Source of the DNA: CAVRCA01 sp965218045
GTDB taxonomy: Bacteria > Pseudomonadota > Alphaproteobacteria > Acetobacterales > Acetobacteraceae
NCBI GenBank assembly: GCA_965218045.1
Contig: CBDCJX010000008.1
Location: 310,001-374,000 of the forward strand
Length of the DNA stretch: 64,000 bases
Reading direction: 5' to 3'
Shown here: positions 8,669 to 20,531 of the stretch, piece by piece
Layout: the number at the start of each line of letters is the position of its first letter
How positions within the stretch are numbered: the stretch's first letter is position 1
Notes under the pieces: generated by a model
Database searches by the model: none
What the model saw: only the letters and a program-made list of their open reading frames with translations
What the model was told of the DNA's origin: nothing
Position numbers and translations under genes: made by a program

Positions 8669-9847
8669 GTGACCACGCGCAATCGGCGCGGAGCCGGCAT
8701 CGCGCTGGCGGGGATGGCGAACTTTTTGGCGCTGTATTGGGTGCAGGCGCTGCTGCCGACGCTTGCCGAGGATTTCCACGCCCCGCCGGCGAGCACCGGC
8801 CTGACGGTGACGGCGACCCTGCTCGCCGTGTCGCTGGTCGCACCCTTCGTCGGCTCGATCTCCGACATGCTGGGCCGCAAGCGGCTGATCGTCGGCGCGT
8901 TGTGGGCGTTGGTGGTGCCGAGCCTGCTCGCCGCCGCCGCGCCCAGCCTGCAAGCGCTGGTGCTGTGGCGGTTCGTGCAAGGGCTGCTGCTGCCGTTCAT
9001 CTTCACCGTCTCCATCGCCTATATCGGCGACGAGGCGCCCGGCGCGGACGGCATCCGGCTGGCCGGGACCTACTCGGTGGGAACCATATTCGGCGGCTTC
9101 GCCAGCCGGTTCGTCTCGGGCTACACGACGGCGCTGTTCGGCTGGCGCGCCGCCTTCGTGCTGCTCGGCATGTTGACCCTCGCTTGCGCCGTCGCGGTCG
9201 GGCTGCTGCTGCCACGCGAGACGCAGTTCCGTCCGATGCGGGGCTGGCGCAGCACCGTACGCAGCTTGGGCGAGCATCTGCGCAACCGGCAGCTCCTGGC
9301 CACCTGCGCGGTCGGCTTTTCGGTGCTGTTCTCGATCGTCGCCGCGTTCACCTTCGCCAACTTCCTGCTCGCGGCACCGCCGTACGGGCTAGGCCCCGCA
9401 GCACTCGGCTCGATCTTCGCGGTCTATCTCACCGGCATGGTCTCGACGCCGATCGCGACCCGCCTCGCCTTCCGGTTTGGTCGACGGGCGACCGTGGCGG
9501 GGGCCACCGCGCTGGCGCTGGCCGGTTTGCTGCTCAGCTTGCTGCCGGCGTTGTGGGCGATCATCGCCGGCTTGGCGCTGATCGCGGCGGCGGTGTTCGT
9601 CGAGCAGTCGCTGACGATCAGCTTCATCGGGGAAGCGGCACCGACCGCGAAGTCGGCCGCCGTGGGCTTGTACGTCACCTGTTATTATGTCGGCGGCAGC
9701 TTGGGCGGCATCCTGCCCGCGGGGATCTGGCACCTCGCGGGCTGGCCGGGCTGCGTCGCGCTCTCGATGGCGGTACAGCTCATCATGCTCGCCATCGCCT
9801 GCCTCTGCTGGCGCGAGCGGCAACGCCCCTCATGCCAGCCGTCGTAA
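8669..9847 (+). CDS. MFS transporter, 12-helix (DHA1/YnfM-like)
   Basis: Major-facilitator exporter of 392 residues with about 12 hydrophobic segments. The motif GSISDMLGRKRLIVG between helices 2 and 3 is MFS motif A, and the N-terminal half resembles YnfM/arabinose-efflux-type exporters. The likely start is GTG, 39 bp after the acyl-CoA dehydrogenase stop; no good ribosome site is visible, so an internal start such as the ATG of MANFLALYW is possible. The substrate is unknown. It is convergent with holC. Confidence 0.85.
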   Translation: MTTRNRRGAGIALAGMANFLALYWVQALLPTLAEDFHAPPASTGLTVTATLLAVSLVAPFVGSISDMLGRKRLIVGALWALVVPSLLAAAAPSLQALVLWRFVQGLLLPFIFTVSIAYIGDEAPGADGIRLAGTYSVGTIFGGFASRFVSGYTTALFGWRAAFVLLGMLTLACAVAVGLLLPRETQFRPMRGWRSTVRSLGEHLRNRQLLATCAVGFSVLFSIVAAFTFANFLLAAPPYGLGPAALGSIFAVYLTGMVSTPIATRLAFRFGRRATVAGATALALAGLLLSLLPALWAIIAGLALIAAAVFVEQSLTISFIGEAAPTAKSAAVGLYVTCYYVGGSLGGILPAGIWHLAGWPGCVALSMAVQLIMLAIACLCWRERQRPSCQPS

Positions 9848-9920
9848 GTTCCTGCCCGTCGGTGCCGTGCTCGGCGCGGGCCCCGCAGCCACGGCTTCGC
9901 TCACCTATCGGCTGCGAAGG

Positions 9921-9941
9921 GCGCTATTTGCTCGATAGCGC
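9921..9941. terminator. Small hairpin between convergent genes
   Basis: GCGCTAT and ATAGCGC form a perfect 7-bp stem around a 7-base loop, in the 116-bp gap between the convergent MFS gene and holC. There is no T tract on either side, so it is at best a weak or bidirectional terminator. Confidence 0.3.
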
Positions 9942-9963
9942 AAGGCGGCGGTGGCCAGAGTGG

Positions 9964-10410
9964 CTAACCCTTCTTCTCCCAGCCACTGGCTCCCTGCTGC
10001 CAGTAGGTCAGCGCGTGGCCGGCGGCGCGGGCCGCCTGCCAACGCAAGCGCGCCGCCGCCACCGCCACCTCGTCGCGGCCGTCGAACAGGTCGAACACGC
10101 GCTCGAACGCGTCGAGCCGGGCGCTGGTCGCGCCGTCGAGCAGGAACAGGAAGCGGGCGCCGTTCGGGGCCTCGTCCTCGGCGGTGAGCCAAATCGGCTG
10201 CAAACCGGCGTCGCCATCGCGCGCCGTGCCGTGTGGCAGCCAGGCGGGGTCGCGGCACGACCACAACGCCGCGTCGAGGGCGGCGACCCGTGCGGTGTCA
10301 GCGCACAACACCACCGCCCGGTGGCCGCCTTCCAGAGTGCGGCCGAGCAGCCGGGGCAGCGCCTGATCCGCGCCAGCGCGGGTCAGGTGGTAGAAGCCGA
10401 TCGCCGCCAC
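9964..10410 (-). CDS. holC: DNA polymerase III chi subunit
   Basis: Chi subunit of the polymerase III clamp-loader complex, which links the replisome to single-strand binding protein. The 148-residue length equals the E. coli protein (147). The N-terminal IGFYHLT and the segment RLLGRTLEGGHRAVVLC match HolC, as does the central DEAPNGARFLFLLDG stretch (the usual family text is NxAxvliNL). The start codon is GTG. It follows pepA by 20 bp on the same strand; the pepA-holC order is common in proteobacteria and supports the call. Confidence 0.88.
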   Translation of the reverse strand: MAAIGFYHLTRAGADQALPRLLGRTLEGGHRAVVLCADTARVAALDAALWSCRDPAWLPHGTARDGDAGLQPIWLTAEDEAPNGARFLFLLDGATSARLDAFERVFDLFDGRDEVAVAAARLRWQAARAAGHALTYWQQGASGWEKKG

Positions 10411-10430
10411 GCCCGCGCGGGCCCTCTCGG

Positions 10431-11900
10431 TCAGTCCTCGTAATGGGTGGCGACCAGCCGATCGAGCAGCCGCACGCCGAACGCGGTGGCGCCCTTAGGC
10501 CGGGTCGGCGCGTCTTTCGACGACCACGCCATCCCGGCGATATCGAGATGCGCCCACGGCTTGCCGTTGACGAAGCGCTGGATGAATTGCGCGCCGGTGA
10601 TCGAGCCCGCCGGACGCCCGCCGACATTCTTCATGTCGGCGATCTCCGACTTGATCTGCCGGTCGTACTCCTCGCCGAGCGGCATCCGCCACAGCTTCTC
10701 GCCGCTGTCGATGCCGGCGGCGAGCAGCTTGTCGGCCAGCGCGTCATTGTTGCTGAACAGGCCGCCGTGCTCGTGTCCGAGCCCGATGATAATCGCGCCG
10801 GTCAAGGTCGCGAGGTCGATCATGAACTCCGGGTCGAAGCGCTGCTGGCAATACCAGAGCACATCGGCCAGCACGAGCCGCCCTTCGGCGTCGGTGTTGA
10901 TCACCTCGATGGTCTGGCCCGACAGGCTGGTGACCACGTCACCCGGTCGCTGCGCGGTGCCGGACGGCATGTTCTCGGTCAACCCGACGATGCCCACCAC
11001 GTGGGCCCGCGCCCTGCGCCCGGCGAGAGCCGACATCAGGCCGATCACCGCGCCGGCGCCGGCCATGTCCCACTTCATGTCCTCCATGCCGCCGGCCGGC
11101 TTGATGCTGATGCCGCCGGTGTCGAAGGTGACGCCCTTGCCGATGAAGGCGAGCGGCTTGGCGCTGCCGCCCTTGCCACCGCGCCACTGCATCACCACCA
11201 CGCGCGGCTCATTGACGCTGCCTTGCGAGACGCCGAGCAGCGCGCCGAAGCCGAGCCTGGCCAGCTCGGACGGGCCGAGCACCTCCACCTCGACTCCGAG
11301 CTCGCGCAACCCCTCGCAACGCCGCGCCATCTCGGCCGGGTTGAGGATGTTCGCCGGCTCGCTCACCAGGTCGCGCGAGAGGAACACGCCGTTGGCGATG
11401 GCGACGCGCGGGATGAAGGCGTTGGTGGCGGCGTCATGATCGTCGGCCAGCACTTCGAGGTCGGCCAGCTTCGGCTTGTCCTCCGGCTTCTCCTTGGTGC
11501 GATAGCGGTCGAACCGGTAGAAGCGCAGCGCCGCGCCAAACGCGACATCGGCCGCCTGCTCGGCGTTCAACCCATCGGTCGCGATAGCCGCCGCGGTGTC
11601 GCGGCCCAGGCCCGCCATTGCCCGGCCGCCAGCCTCCTCCAGCTTGTGCCGGGTCAGCCCGTCGCGCTTGCCGAGGCCGACCGCGACCACCCGCGTGAGG
11701 CCCGCGCTCGGTGCCAGGATGGTGCAGGTCTTGCCGGCGCCGCCGGTGAAGCCGGCCGCCTCGAAGGCGCGGGTCAGCACGCCGCCAGCCGCCTCGTTGA
11801 GCTGCTGTCCGAGGCCGGTCGGTTGCTCACCTTCGGCGATCAGCAGCACCAACGCACCCGCGCGCGGCAACACGGGCTTGGAAAACGCGATATCGAGCAT
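10431..11900 (-). CDS. pepA: Leucyl aminopeptidase (M17)
   Basis: Cytosolic dinuclear-metal aminopeptidase of 489 residues, releasing N-terminal residues from peptides. Signature motifs are visible: GKGVTFDTGGISIKPAGGM (metal-binding Lys and Asp) and NTDAEGRLVLADVL (the M17 family signature with metal-binding Asp and Glu and the catalytic Arg). The N-terminal domain is the usual macro-like regulatory fold. It is the first gene of a pepA-holC pair and is divergent from tsaC. In E. coli PepA also binds DNA; that role is not inferable here. Confidence 0.95.
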   Translation of the reverse strand: MLDIAFSKPVLPRAGALVLLIAEGEQPTGLGQQLNEAAGGVLTRAFEAAGFTGGAGKTCTILAPSAGLTRVVAVGLGKRDGLTRHKLEEAGGRAMAGLGRDTAAAIATDGLNAEQAADVAFGAALRFYRFDRYRTKEKPEDKPKLADLEVLADDHDAATNAFIPRVAIANGVFLSRDLVSEPANILNPAEMARRCEGLRELGVEVEVLGPSELARLGFGALLGVSQGSVNEPRVVVMQWRGGKGGSAKPLAFIGKGVTFDTGGISIKPAGGMEDMKWDMAGAGAVIGLMSALAGRRARAHVVGIVGLTENMPSGTAQRPGDVVTSLSGQTIEVINTDAEGRLVLADVLWYCQQRFDPEFMIDLATLTGAIIIGLGHEHGGLFSNNDALADKLLAAGIDSGEKLWRMPLGEEYDRQIKSEIADMKNVGGRPAGSITGAQFIQRFVNGKPWAHLDIAGMAWSSKDAPTRPKGATAFGVRLLDRLVATHYED

Positions 11901-11987
11901 GCGGGGATTCTCTCACGGATGCGTCGTCGAACTGTAGCACCGCCCCCGCGCTTTACCACGCCCACGTGTCGCGCCTACATCCTCGCG

Positions 11988-12983
<996 letters not shown>

Positions 12984-12998
12984 GCGGTCTGGCTCCGC

Positions 12999-13199
12999 TC
13001 AATAGCCGACATTGTTGGCGAGGTGCTCGCGCCAGCGCTTCGAGGCGGCGGGCTCGAACGCGCGCCCGGTGGAGGTGTCGAGGATCTCGGGATCGGCATC
13101 CGGGTTTGACTTCAACAGGGTGCGCACCGCTTCCAGCGCCGCCTCCGAACTATCGAAGGTTCCAAGTGACTCGTTGCCGTTGCGCAGTTCGTAGGCCAT
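12999..13199 (-). CDS. Small conserved-looking hypothetical protein
   Basis: A 66-residue soluble acidic protein, MAYELRNGN at its start, with an alternating helix pattern (SSEAALEAVRTLL) and no cysteines or membrane segment. A GGAGGG-like ribosome site stands just before the ATG. It is divergent from the FAD-linked oxidase gene and converges with tsaC. I recognise no domain; coding is supported by the ribosome site and by codon use that matches its neighbours. Confidence 0.6.
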   Translation of the reverse strand: MAYELRNGNESLGTFDSSEAALEAVRTLLKSNPDADPEILDTSTGRAFEPAASKRWREHLANNVGY

Positions 13200-13307
13200 T
13201 CCGCCCTCCGGTTTTGTTGTTCAAGCCGGGTTCAAGCTGGTCCGGCGAGGCGGTTGCCTTGGACCGGGCGCCGCCTCCGGCTAGCGTGCCGACCGGAGGA
13301 TTCTGCC

Positions 13308-14747
13308 ATGCCCGACACGTCCGTGCCACAAGTGATCGCCAGCCTGCTCGCATCGATGCGCGACGTGGTGGGCGAGCGCGGCATGCTGACCGAGCCCGCC
13401 GACACCGCCGCCTATGTCGAGGATTGGCGGCTTCTGTATCAGGGGCGCACCCCGGCGGTGATCCGCCCCGCCGACACGGCCGAAGTCGCCGCCGTGGTGC
13501 GTCTCTGCGTTGAAGCCGGCGTCCCGATCGTGCCGCAGGGCGGCAATACCTCGATGGTGGGCGGTGCCACCCCCGATGCCGACGGGCGGGAGGTCGTGCT
13601 GAGCCTGTCTCGGCTCAACCGTCTCCGGGCGATCGACCCGGTGGATCTGACGATGACGATCGAGGCCGGCGTCACCCTGAAGGCGGCGCAGGACGCGGCG
13701 GCGGAGGCGGGCTGCCTGCTGCCGCTCTCCATCGCATCCGAGGGCACGGCGCAGATCGGCGGCATCCTCGGCACCAATGCCGGCGGCAACAACACGGTGC
13801 GTTACGGCAACGCCCGCGACATGGTGCTCGGGCTCGAGGTGGTGCTGCCGGACGGGCAGGTCTGGGAGGGGCTGCGGCGGTTGCGCAAGGACAACACCGG
13901 CTACTGCCTGCGCCAGCTTTTCGTCGGCGCCGAGGGAACGCTCGGGATCATCACCGCCGCCGTGCTCAAGCTGGCACCCCGCCCGCGCGAGATCGAGGTG
14001 GCGTTGTGCGCCGTCGCCTCGCCGGAGGCAGCACTCGACCTGTTCACCCGCTTCCAGGCGCACGACCCGGCGGCGGTGCAAGCCTTCGAATACATGTCGG
14101 GCGGCGGTATGGGCTTCGTGCTCAAGCACATTCCTGGCGTCACGCTGCCCATCGCCACGCCGGCGGCGCATTACGCGCTGGTCGAGCTGGCCACGCCGCG
14201 CCCCGATGCCGGGTTGCGCGGCGCGCTGGAGTCGGTGCTTGAGCAGGCGTTCGCCGACGGCGTCGTGCTGGACGCGGCGATCGCCGAGAGCGAGGCGCAA
14301 CGCGCGGCGATCTGGCGGCTGCGCGAGGAGCACTCGGAGGCGCAGAAGCGCGAAGGCGCCTCGGTGAAAAACGACGTGTCGGTGCCGGTGTCGCAAGTGC
14401 CCGAGCTGATCCGCCGCGCCACGCAAGCGTGCGAGGCGCTGATCCCCGGTGTGCGCTGCGTGCCGTTCGGCCACATGGGCGACGGCAACATCCACTTCAA
14501 TCTTGAGCAGCCGGAGGGCGCCGACCCGGCCGAGTTCCTGGCGCAGGACCACGACATCATGGACACGGTGAACGAGGTGGTTCGCGCGCTCGACGGCAGC
14601 TTCTCCGCCGAGCACGGCATCGGGCGGCTCAAGCCCACCATGATGCTGGACTGGCGCGGCGGCGCCGAGCTCGACGTGATGCGGCGGATCAAGCAGGCGC
14701 TCGATCCGCACGGCCTGATGAACCCCGGCAAGCTGCTGCCCGACTAA
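13308..14747 (+). CDS. FAD-linked 2-hydroxyacid oxidase/dehydrogenase
   Basis: Flavoprotein of 479 residues of the GlcD / D-lactate / D-2-hydroxyglutarate dehydrogenase family, oxidising a 2-hydroxyacid. The N-terminal FAD-binding-4 (PCMH) domain contains PQGGNTSMVGGATP and IGGILGTNAGGNNTVRYGNAR. The C-terminal FAD-oxidase domain contains PFGHMGDGNIHFNL, and FSAEHGIGRLK ends with NPGKLLP. GGAGGA stands 7 bases before the ATG used. It is single, without glcE or glcF partners, so a cytosolic D-2-hydroxyglutarate or D-lactate enzyme is more likely than glycolate oxidase; the exact substrate is not decided. Confidence 0.88.
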   Translation: MPDTSVPQVIASLLASMRDVVGERGMLTEPADTAAYVEDWRLLYQGRTPAVIRPADTAEVAAVVRLCVEAGVPIVPQGGNTSMVGGATPDADGREVVLSLSRLNRLRAIDPVDLTMTIEAGVTLKAAQDAAAEAGCLLPLSIASEGTAQIGGILGTNAGGNNTVRYGNARDMVLGLEVVLPDGQVWEGLRRLRKDNTGYCLRQLFVGAEGTLGIITAAVLKLAPRPREIEVALCAVASPEAALDLFTRFQAHDPAAVQAFEYMSGGGMGFVLKHIPGVTLPIATPAAHYALVELATPRPDAGLRGALESVLEQAFADGVVLDAAIAESEAQRAAIWRLREEHSEAQKREGASVKNDVSVPVSQVPELIRRATQACEALIPGVRCVPFGHMGDGNIHFNLEQPEGADPAEFLAQDHDIMDTVNEVVRALDGSFSAEHGIGRLKPTMMLDWRGGAELDVMRRIKQALDPHGLMNPGKLLPD

Positions 14748-14946
14748 TCTAATTAGGTCAGGGCGCGCACTCGCCGGTACCGCTCAGCCATTAGCAACTC
14801 GATGCCGAGCAGTGGCAGCCTGAGCGGGAGGTCCATTCCGGAGACCCGCGCCTTGGTCCACCGCTCTCGTGCTCGCGACGGTGATGGGGCGGTCAGCCAT
14901 ATGGAGATCCCCCGGCGTCGCGGTAGCTTCGAGACCGGCATCGCGG

Positions 14947-16890
<1,944 letters not shown>

Positions 16891-16978
16891 CTGGCTTCGC
16901 TCCCGTTGCGCGGTGGGACGCCGCGCATTGATCGGGAAAACTTAGGGCGCCGGGCGTGAGTGGGGAAGCGCTCCCTGC

Positions 16979-17353
16979 TCAGCCGCCCGCATCCGCCGGC
17001 ACGAGCACCAGCCCGTCGGCGAGTCGGGTCGGCACTGATTGCAACGCTTGGCCGAGGCAGGGACCGGCCAGGCAGCGGCCGTCCTCGATGCGGAACTCCG
17101 CGCCGTGGGTGACGCAGACGACGCGGCTGCCATCAGCGCTGAGGAAGCGGTCGGGCAGCAGGTTGAGCGACGTGCCGATATGCGGGCAGACATTGACGTA
17201 GACGAACACGCGCTCCCCGCGACGGACCGCGAACAGGCCGGTGAAGCTGCCCGGCGGCCCGGAGAACCCTCTCGCGCCGCCATCAGCGATATCCTCCAGG
17301 CGACACAACGCGCGGCTCGGGCGGGGCAGACCGAGCTCGCGCTGCCCGGTCAC
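16979..17353 (-). CDS. Rieske [2Fe-2S] domain protein
   Basis: A 124-residue protein made almost entirely of one Rieske ferredoxin domain: NVCPHIGTSLNL supplies Cys and His, and VVCVTHGAEFR supplies the second Cys and His. The likely start is GTG, giving a GTGA overlap with the stop of the upstream EVE-domain gene, so the two are translationally coupled. It resembles nitrite-reductase-small-subunit/ferredoxin-type Rieske proteins. No oxygenase partner is nearby, so its redox partner is unknown. Confidence 0.82.
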   Translation of the reverse strand: MTGQRELGLPRPSRALCRLEDIADGGARGFSGPPGSFTGLFAVRRGERVFVYVNVCPHIGTSLNLLPDRFLSADGSRVVCVTHGAEFRIEDGRCLAGPCLGQALQSVPTRLADGLVLVPADAGG

Positions 17354-17772
17354 GCCCGCTGCGCCTTCCAGCCGCCCATCCGGCAGATCCGGTCCCAAAA
17401 CAGTTTCGGCACCGGCACGACGGAGAGTCGTGACTGGCGCACCAGCTCGAACTCGGCGAATTCGGGGGCGGCCTTGATCGCGGCGAGCGTGACCGGCGTC
17501 GGCATCTTGCCGACCGCCTGCATGTCGACGCACACCCAGCTGCCGCTCTCGGCGGAGGGATCGGGGTAGGCCTCGCGCACCACCCGAACGAGGCCGACGA
17601 TCTCCTTGCCGACATTGGAGTGGTAAAAGAACGCCTGATCGCCGAGGCGCATGGCTTTCATGTTGTTGCTCGCCCGATGATTGCGCACCCCGGTCCACGG
17701 CTCGACATCGTTCGCCACCTGCTGCTCCCAGCTAAACGCGTCGGGCTCGGTCTTGACCAGCCAGTGGTTCAC
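17350..17772 (-). CDS. EVE domain protein
   Basis: A 140-residue EVE-domain protein (PUA-like fold, thought to bind modified bases). The opening MNHWLVKTEPDAFSW, then WTGVRNHRASNNMKAM and the FFYHSNVGKEIVGL stretch are characteristic. EVE proteins occur both as housekeeping genes and fused to restriction enzymes; this one is stand-alone and of the common bacterial type. Its stop codon overlaps the GTG of the Rieske gene. Confidence 0.9.
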   Translation of the reverse strand: MNHWLVKTEPDAFSWEQQVANDVEPWTGVRNHRASNNMKAMRLGDQAFFYHSNVGKEIVGLVRVVREAYPDPSAESGSWVCVDMQAVGKMPTPVTLAAIKAAPEFAEFELVRQSRLSVVPVPKLFWDRICRMGGWKAQRA

Positions 17773-17890
17773 GCGGCGTCACTCCGCTCGGGGTGAGCAA
17801 GCCTAGATGGCCGAGCAAACCGAAGGCAATGCCCCGATGGCGTAAACCCGACAGTTCACTCGATTGCCGTCGCCCGCCAAACTGGCATTA

Positions 17891-18955
17891 TTACAAGTCG
17901 CGCGAAATAAATCCGCCGCCGAGCACGCGAGTTCCGAGGTAAAGCACGCAGGCCTGACCAGGTGCGGCCAACGCGGGAGAGTCCAGGATCACCTCTGCCG
18001 GTGGACCCGCGAACACGGTAGCTGGCCGCAAGCCGTCCCGGGCACGCAGTTTGACCTCGCATCGCAGAGGCGAGCTGGGAGACGCCATAAGCCAGTTCAT
18101 TTCGCGAAGCACGATCCTCCCCGAGGCCGATGAGCGGGGACCGACAACGAGACGACGCCGCCCGGCGTCGATGGCGGTGACCACTTGCCGCTCCTCTCCA
18201 TCGACCGCGGCGTCACCCAGGCGTTTCCCCTGCCCTACCGTGTAGTGGGCGACGCCGGGGTGATGGCCGAGCACGCGGCCGTCGCTGCTGACGATCTCTC
18301 CGCCAAGAGCTGCGTCCGGGCGCAGCCGTGTAACCAGGTCCGCATAACCGCCCGAAGGAACAAAGCAGATGTCCTGACTATCCCGCTTGTCTGCCACCGA
18401 GATCTCCAGCCTAGCTGCTGCCGCTCGTACCGCATCTTTCCCTGGCATCTCGCCCAGGGGAAACAGGCCGAAGGCGAGCTCCGCTACGTCCAAGCCGAAC
18501 AGGAACCAGCTCTGGTCGCGCCTCTCATCATAGGAGCGGTGCAATTCAGGCCCGGCCGGTCCTTCCGAACGTCGCACATAATGACCGGTGGCGAGGCGTT
18601 CCGCCCCGAGTGCACGCGCCAGTCCGACAAGCTCTGGAAACTTGACTTGCTGATTGCAAAGCGCGCACGGGACCGGCGTTTCGCCACGAGCATAACTGTC
18701 CGCGAAGGCCCCTATCACCGAGCGCGAGAACGCCGCTTCTCTGTCGATCACATAGTGCGGGATATCGAGCTGGGCGGCTACGTGCCGCGCATCATGAATG
18801 TCCTCGCCCGCGCAACAGCTGCCCGCACGGCCAACAGCCGTTCCGTGATCGTACAATTGCAGCGTAACGCCGACCACATCATGACCAGACGAACGCAGGA
18901 TGCCGGCAACAACGCTGCTGTCGACTCCGCCCGACATTGCTACGACGATCCGCAT
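17891..18955 (-). CDS. mnmA: tRNA-specific 2-thiouridylase
   Basis: Inserts sulfur at position 2 of wobble uridine (U34) in tRNA-Lys, Glu and Gln, using ATP and persulfide sulfur from a cysteine desulfurase. The PP-loop motif SGGVDSS is at residues 8-14. The catalytic Cys97 lies in PVPCALC and the second Cys197 in SQDICFVPSGG. The start chosen is the ATG of MRIVVAMSGG, which lies one base after the ferredoxin stop codon; a longer reading would overlap that gene. It is the last gene of a sulfur-transfer operon. GC content is visibly lower here than in the genes to the left. Confidence 0.95.
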   Translation of the reverse strand: MRIVVAMSGGVDSSVVAGILRSSGHDVVGVTLQLYDHGTAVGRAGSCCAGEDIHDARHVAAQLDIPHYVIDREAAFSRSVIGAFADSYARGETPVPCALCNQQVKFPELVGLARALGAERLATGHYVRRSEGPAGPELHRSYDERRDQSWFLFGLDVAELAFGLFPLGEMPGKDAVRAAAARLEISVADKRDSQDICFVPSGGYADLVTRLRPDAALGGEIVSSDGRVLGHHPGVAHYTVGQGKRLGDAAVDGEERQVVTAIDAGRRRLVVGPRSSASGRIVLREMNWLMASPSSPLRCEVKLRARDGLRPATVFAGPPAEVILDSPALAAPGQACVLYLGTRVLGGGFISRDL

Positions 18956-18956
18956 T

Positions 18957-19289
18957 CTAGTCGTTGAGCACGTTCCGGCTCCCAGCCGGGAGGCGAACGA
19001 CAAGTCCATCCAGCGATTCAGTCATCACGATCTGGCAGCCTAGGCGAGATGTCTCGGTAAGCCCAAATGCGAGGTCAAGCATGTCTTCCTCGTCTTCCGT
19101 GGGCGGGGTCAGTCTTGCAAACCAGGAAGAAGCGACGATGACATGGCAGGTGGAGCAGGCCAGCGATCCCTCGCATGCCCCCTCAATGTCGATGCCATGC
19201 TTGTGCGCGATCTCCAGCAGTGACAGGCCGAGGGGAGCTTCCACCTCTCGCTGAGTCCCATCGCGCTCGATGAATGTCATTCTAGGCAT
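18957..19289 (-). CDS. fdx: [2Fe-2S] ferredoxin (ISC/adrenodoxin type)
   Basis: A 110-residue adrenodoxin-like ferredoxin. The cluster ligands Cys39, Cys45, Cys48 and Cys85 follow the pattern C-x5-C-x2-C-x36-C (EGACEGSLACSTCH and RLGCQI). It probably supplies electrons for Fe-S cluster assembly. It sits between iscS (32 bp upstream) and mnmA (1 bp downstream). The acidic patch TEDEEDMLD, the partner-docking region of this family, is present. Confidence 0.92.
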   Translation of the reverse strand: MPRMTFIERDGTQREVEAPLGLSLLEIAHKHGIDIEGACEGSLACSTCHVIVASSWFARLTPPTEDEEDMLDLAFGLTETSRLGCQIVMTESLDGLVVRLPAGSRNVLND

Positions 19290-19321
19290 GAGTAACCGAC
19301 GTCAAGCCAGATTGCTTTCCA

Positions 19322-20497
19322 TTACGGCTCGGCGGAAGCCGGTACTTTGTTGTGCGCGGCCACGATCGCGTCCGCCGCACGATCGATATCGGCGGCGGAG
19401 GTAAAGCGTCCGACGCTGATGCGCAAGCTTCGGGCCGCCTCCTCGTGGGAAAGACCAATGCCTCGGAGCACATAAGAGGGCTCGATCTCGGCCGAGGAGC
19501 AAGCTGAGCCCGTCGAGACGTATACATCGGGCATCCGCGCCATCAAGTCGGCAGCCGAGATGCCTGGGAGGGTCACGTTCAGATTGCCCCCGATCCGCGC
19601 CTCGACCGATCCGTTCACGACCAGGCCGGGTAGGCTTGCCTTCAGATGGCCAAGCAGGCGATCGCGCAGTTCGGCCACTCGTGGGGCTTCCCCGGGCATG
19701 TCCCGCTGTACGATTTGGCAGGCCTCGCCCAGACCGACAATCAAGGGCGCCGGTAAAGTACCGGATCTTAAGCCCCGCTCCTGCCCTCCACCCGAGAATA
19801 GCGGCTGGAGGCGCACCCGTGGACGCCTGCGGACGAACAGGGCGCCTATTCCCTTCGGACCGTAGAACTTGTGGCCACTGAGAGAGAGGAGATCCACGCC
19901 CCAATCGGACAAATCAATCGGAATCTTGCCGGCTGCCTGTGCCGCGTCGGTGTGGAACAGAGCGCCGGCACTTCGGGTCAAGGCGGCCAGACCCGCTACG
20001 TCCTGAATGACCCCGATCTCATTGTTGACGGCCATGATGCTTACCAGGAGCGTCGGGACCTTCAATGCCTCCCGCAGGTTGTCGGGATCGACAAGACCAT
20101 CCCGACGCACCGGAAGGATCACGGGCTCGAAACCGTCCCGGGCCAAATCTTCGACCGCCGCGAGGACGCATTTGTGCTCCGTTGCCGCCGTGATCACCCG
20201 CCGCCGCGTGTCCGCCACATCGGAGGCGTGACCTGCCGCTCCCCTGATTGCGATGTTGTTGCTTTCGGTGGCACCCGAGGTGAAGACAATCTCACGCGCT
20301 TGCGCCCCGATCAGCGCGGCGACGTCCGAACGGGCCGCTTCGACCGCATCATGAGCGCGCTGGCCCAGAACGTGCTCCACGCTGTGCGGATTGCCATACT
20401 CTTCGCTGAAGAATGGCAGCATGGCATCCAGCACTCGCGGGTCGCATCGGGTCGTCGCCTGGTTGTCCAGATAGATCGGTCGCGCCTGGTCCCGCAT
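19322..20497 (-). CDS. iscS: Cysteine desulfurase IscS-type
   Basis: Pyridoxal-phosphate enzyme that removes sulfur from cysteine and carries it as a persulfide to Fe-S assembly and tRNA thiolation. The PLP Lys210 lies in SLSGHKFYGPKG, the persulfide Cys333 in STGSACSSAEIEP, and the opening is IYLDNQATT. The start is placed at MRDQARPIYL because an AGGGGAGGAG ribosome site precedes it. At 391 residues it is slightly shorter than the E. coli enzyme and ends without the C-terminal IscU-docking tail seen there. It is immediately downstream of a second desulfurase gene. Confidence 0.94.
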   Translation of the reverse strand: MRDQARPIYLDNQATTRCDPRVLDAMLPFFSEEYGNPHSVEHVLGQRAHDAVEAARSDVAALIGAQAREIVFTSGATESNNIAIRGAAGHASDVADTRRRVITAATEHKCVLAAVEDLARDGFEPVILPVRRDGLVDPDNLREALKVPTLLVSIMAVNNEIGVIQDVAGLAALTRSAGALFHTDAAQAAGKIPIDLSDWGVDLLSLSGHKFYGPKGIGALFVRRRPRVRLQPLFSGGGQERGLRSGTLPAPLIVGLGEACQIVQRDMPGEAPRVAELRDRLLGHLKASLPGLVVNGSVEARIGGNLNVTLPGISAADLMARMPDVYVSTGSACSSAEIEPSYVLRGIGLSHEEAARSLRISVGRFTSAADIDRAADAIVAAHNKVPASAEP

Positions 20498-20531
20498 CAG
20501 CTCCTCCCCTCGTCGCAGCCGCAACATGGGA

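Noticed and set aside
7433..9277. A ~614-codon minus-strand frame
   Set aside because: Shadow of the acyl-CoA dehydrogenase and MFS genes; Arg/His/Gln-rich with no fold.
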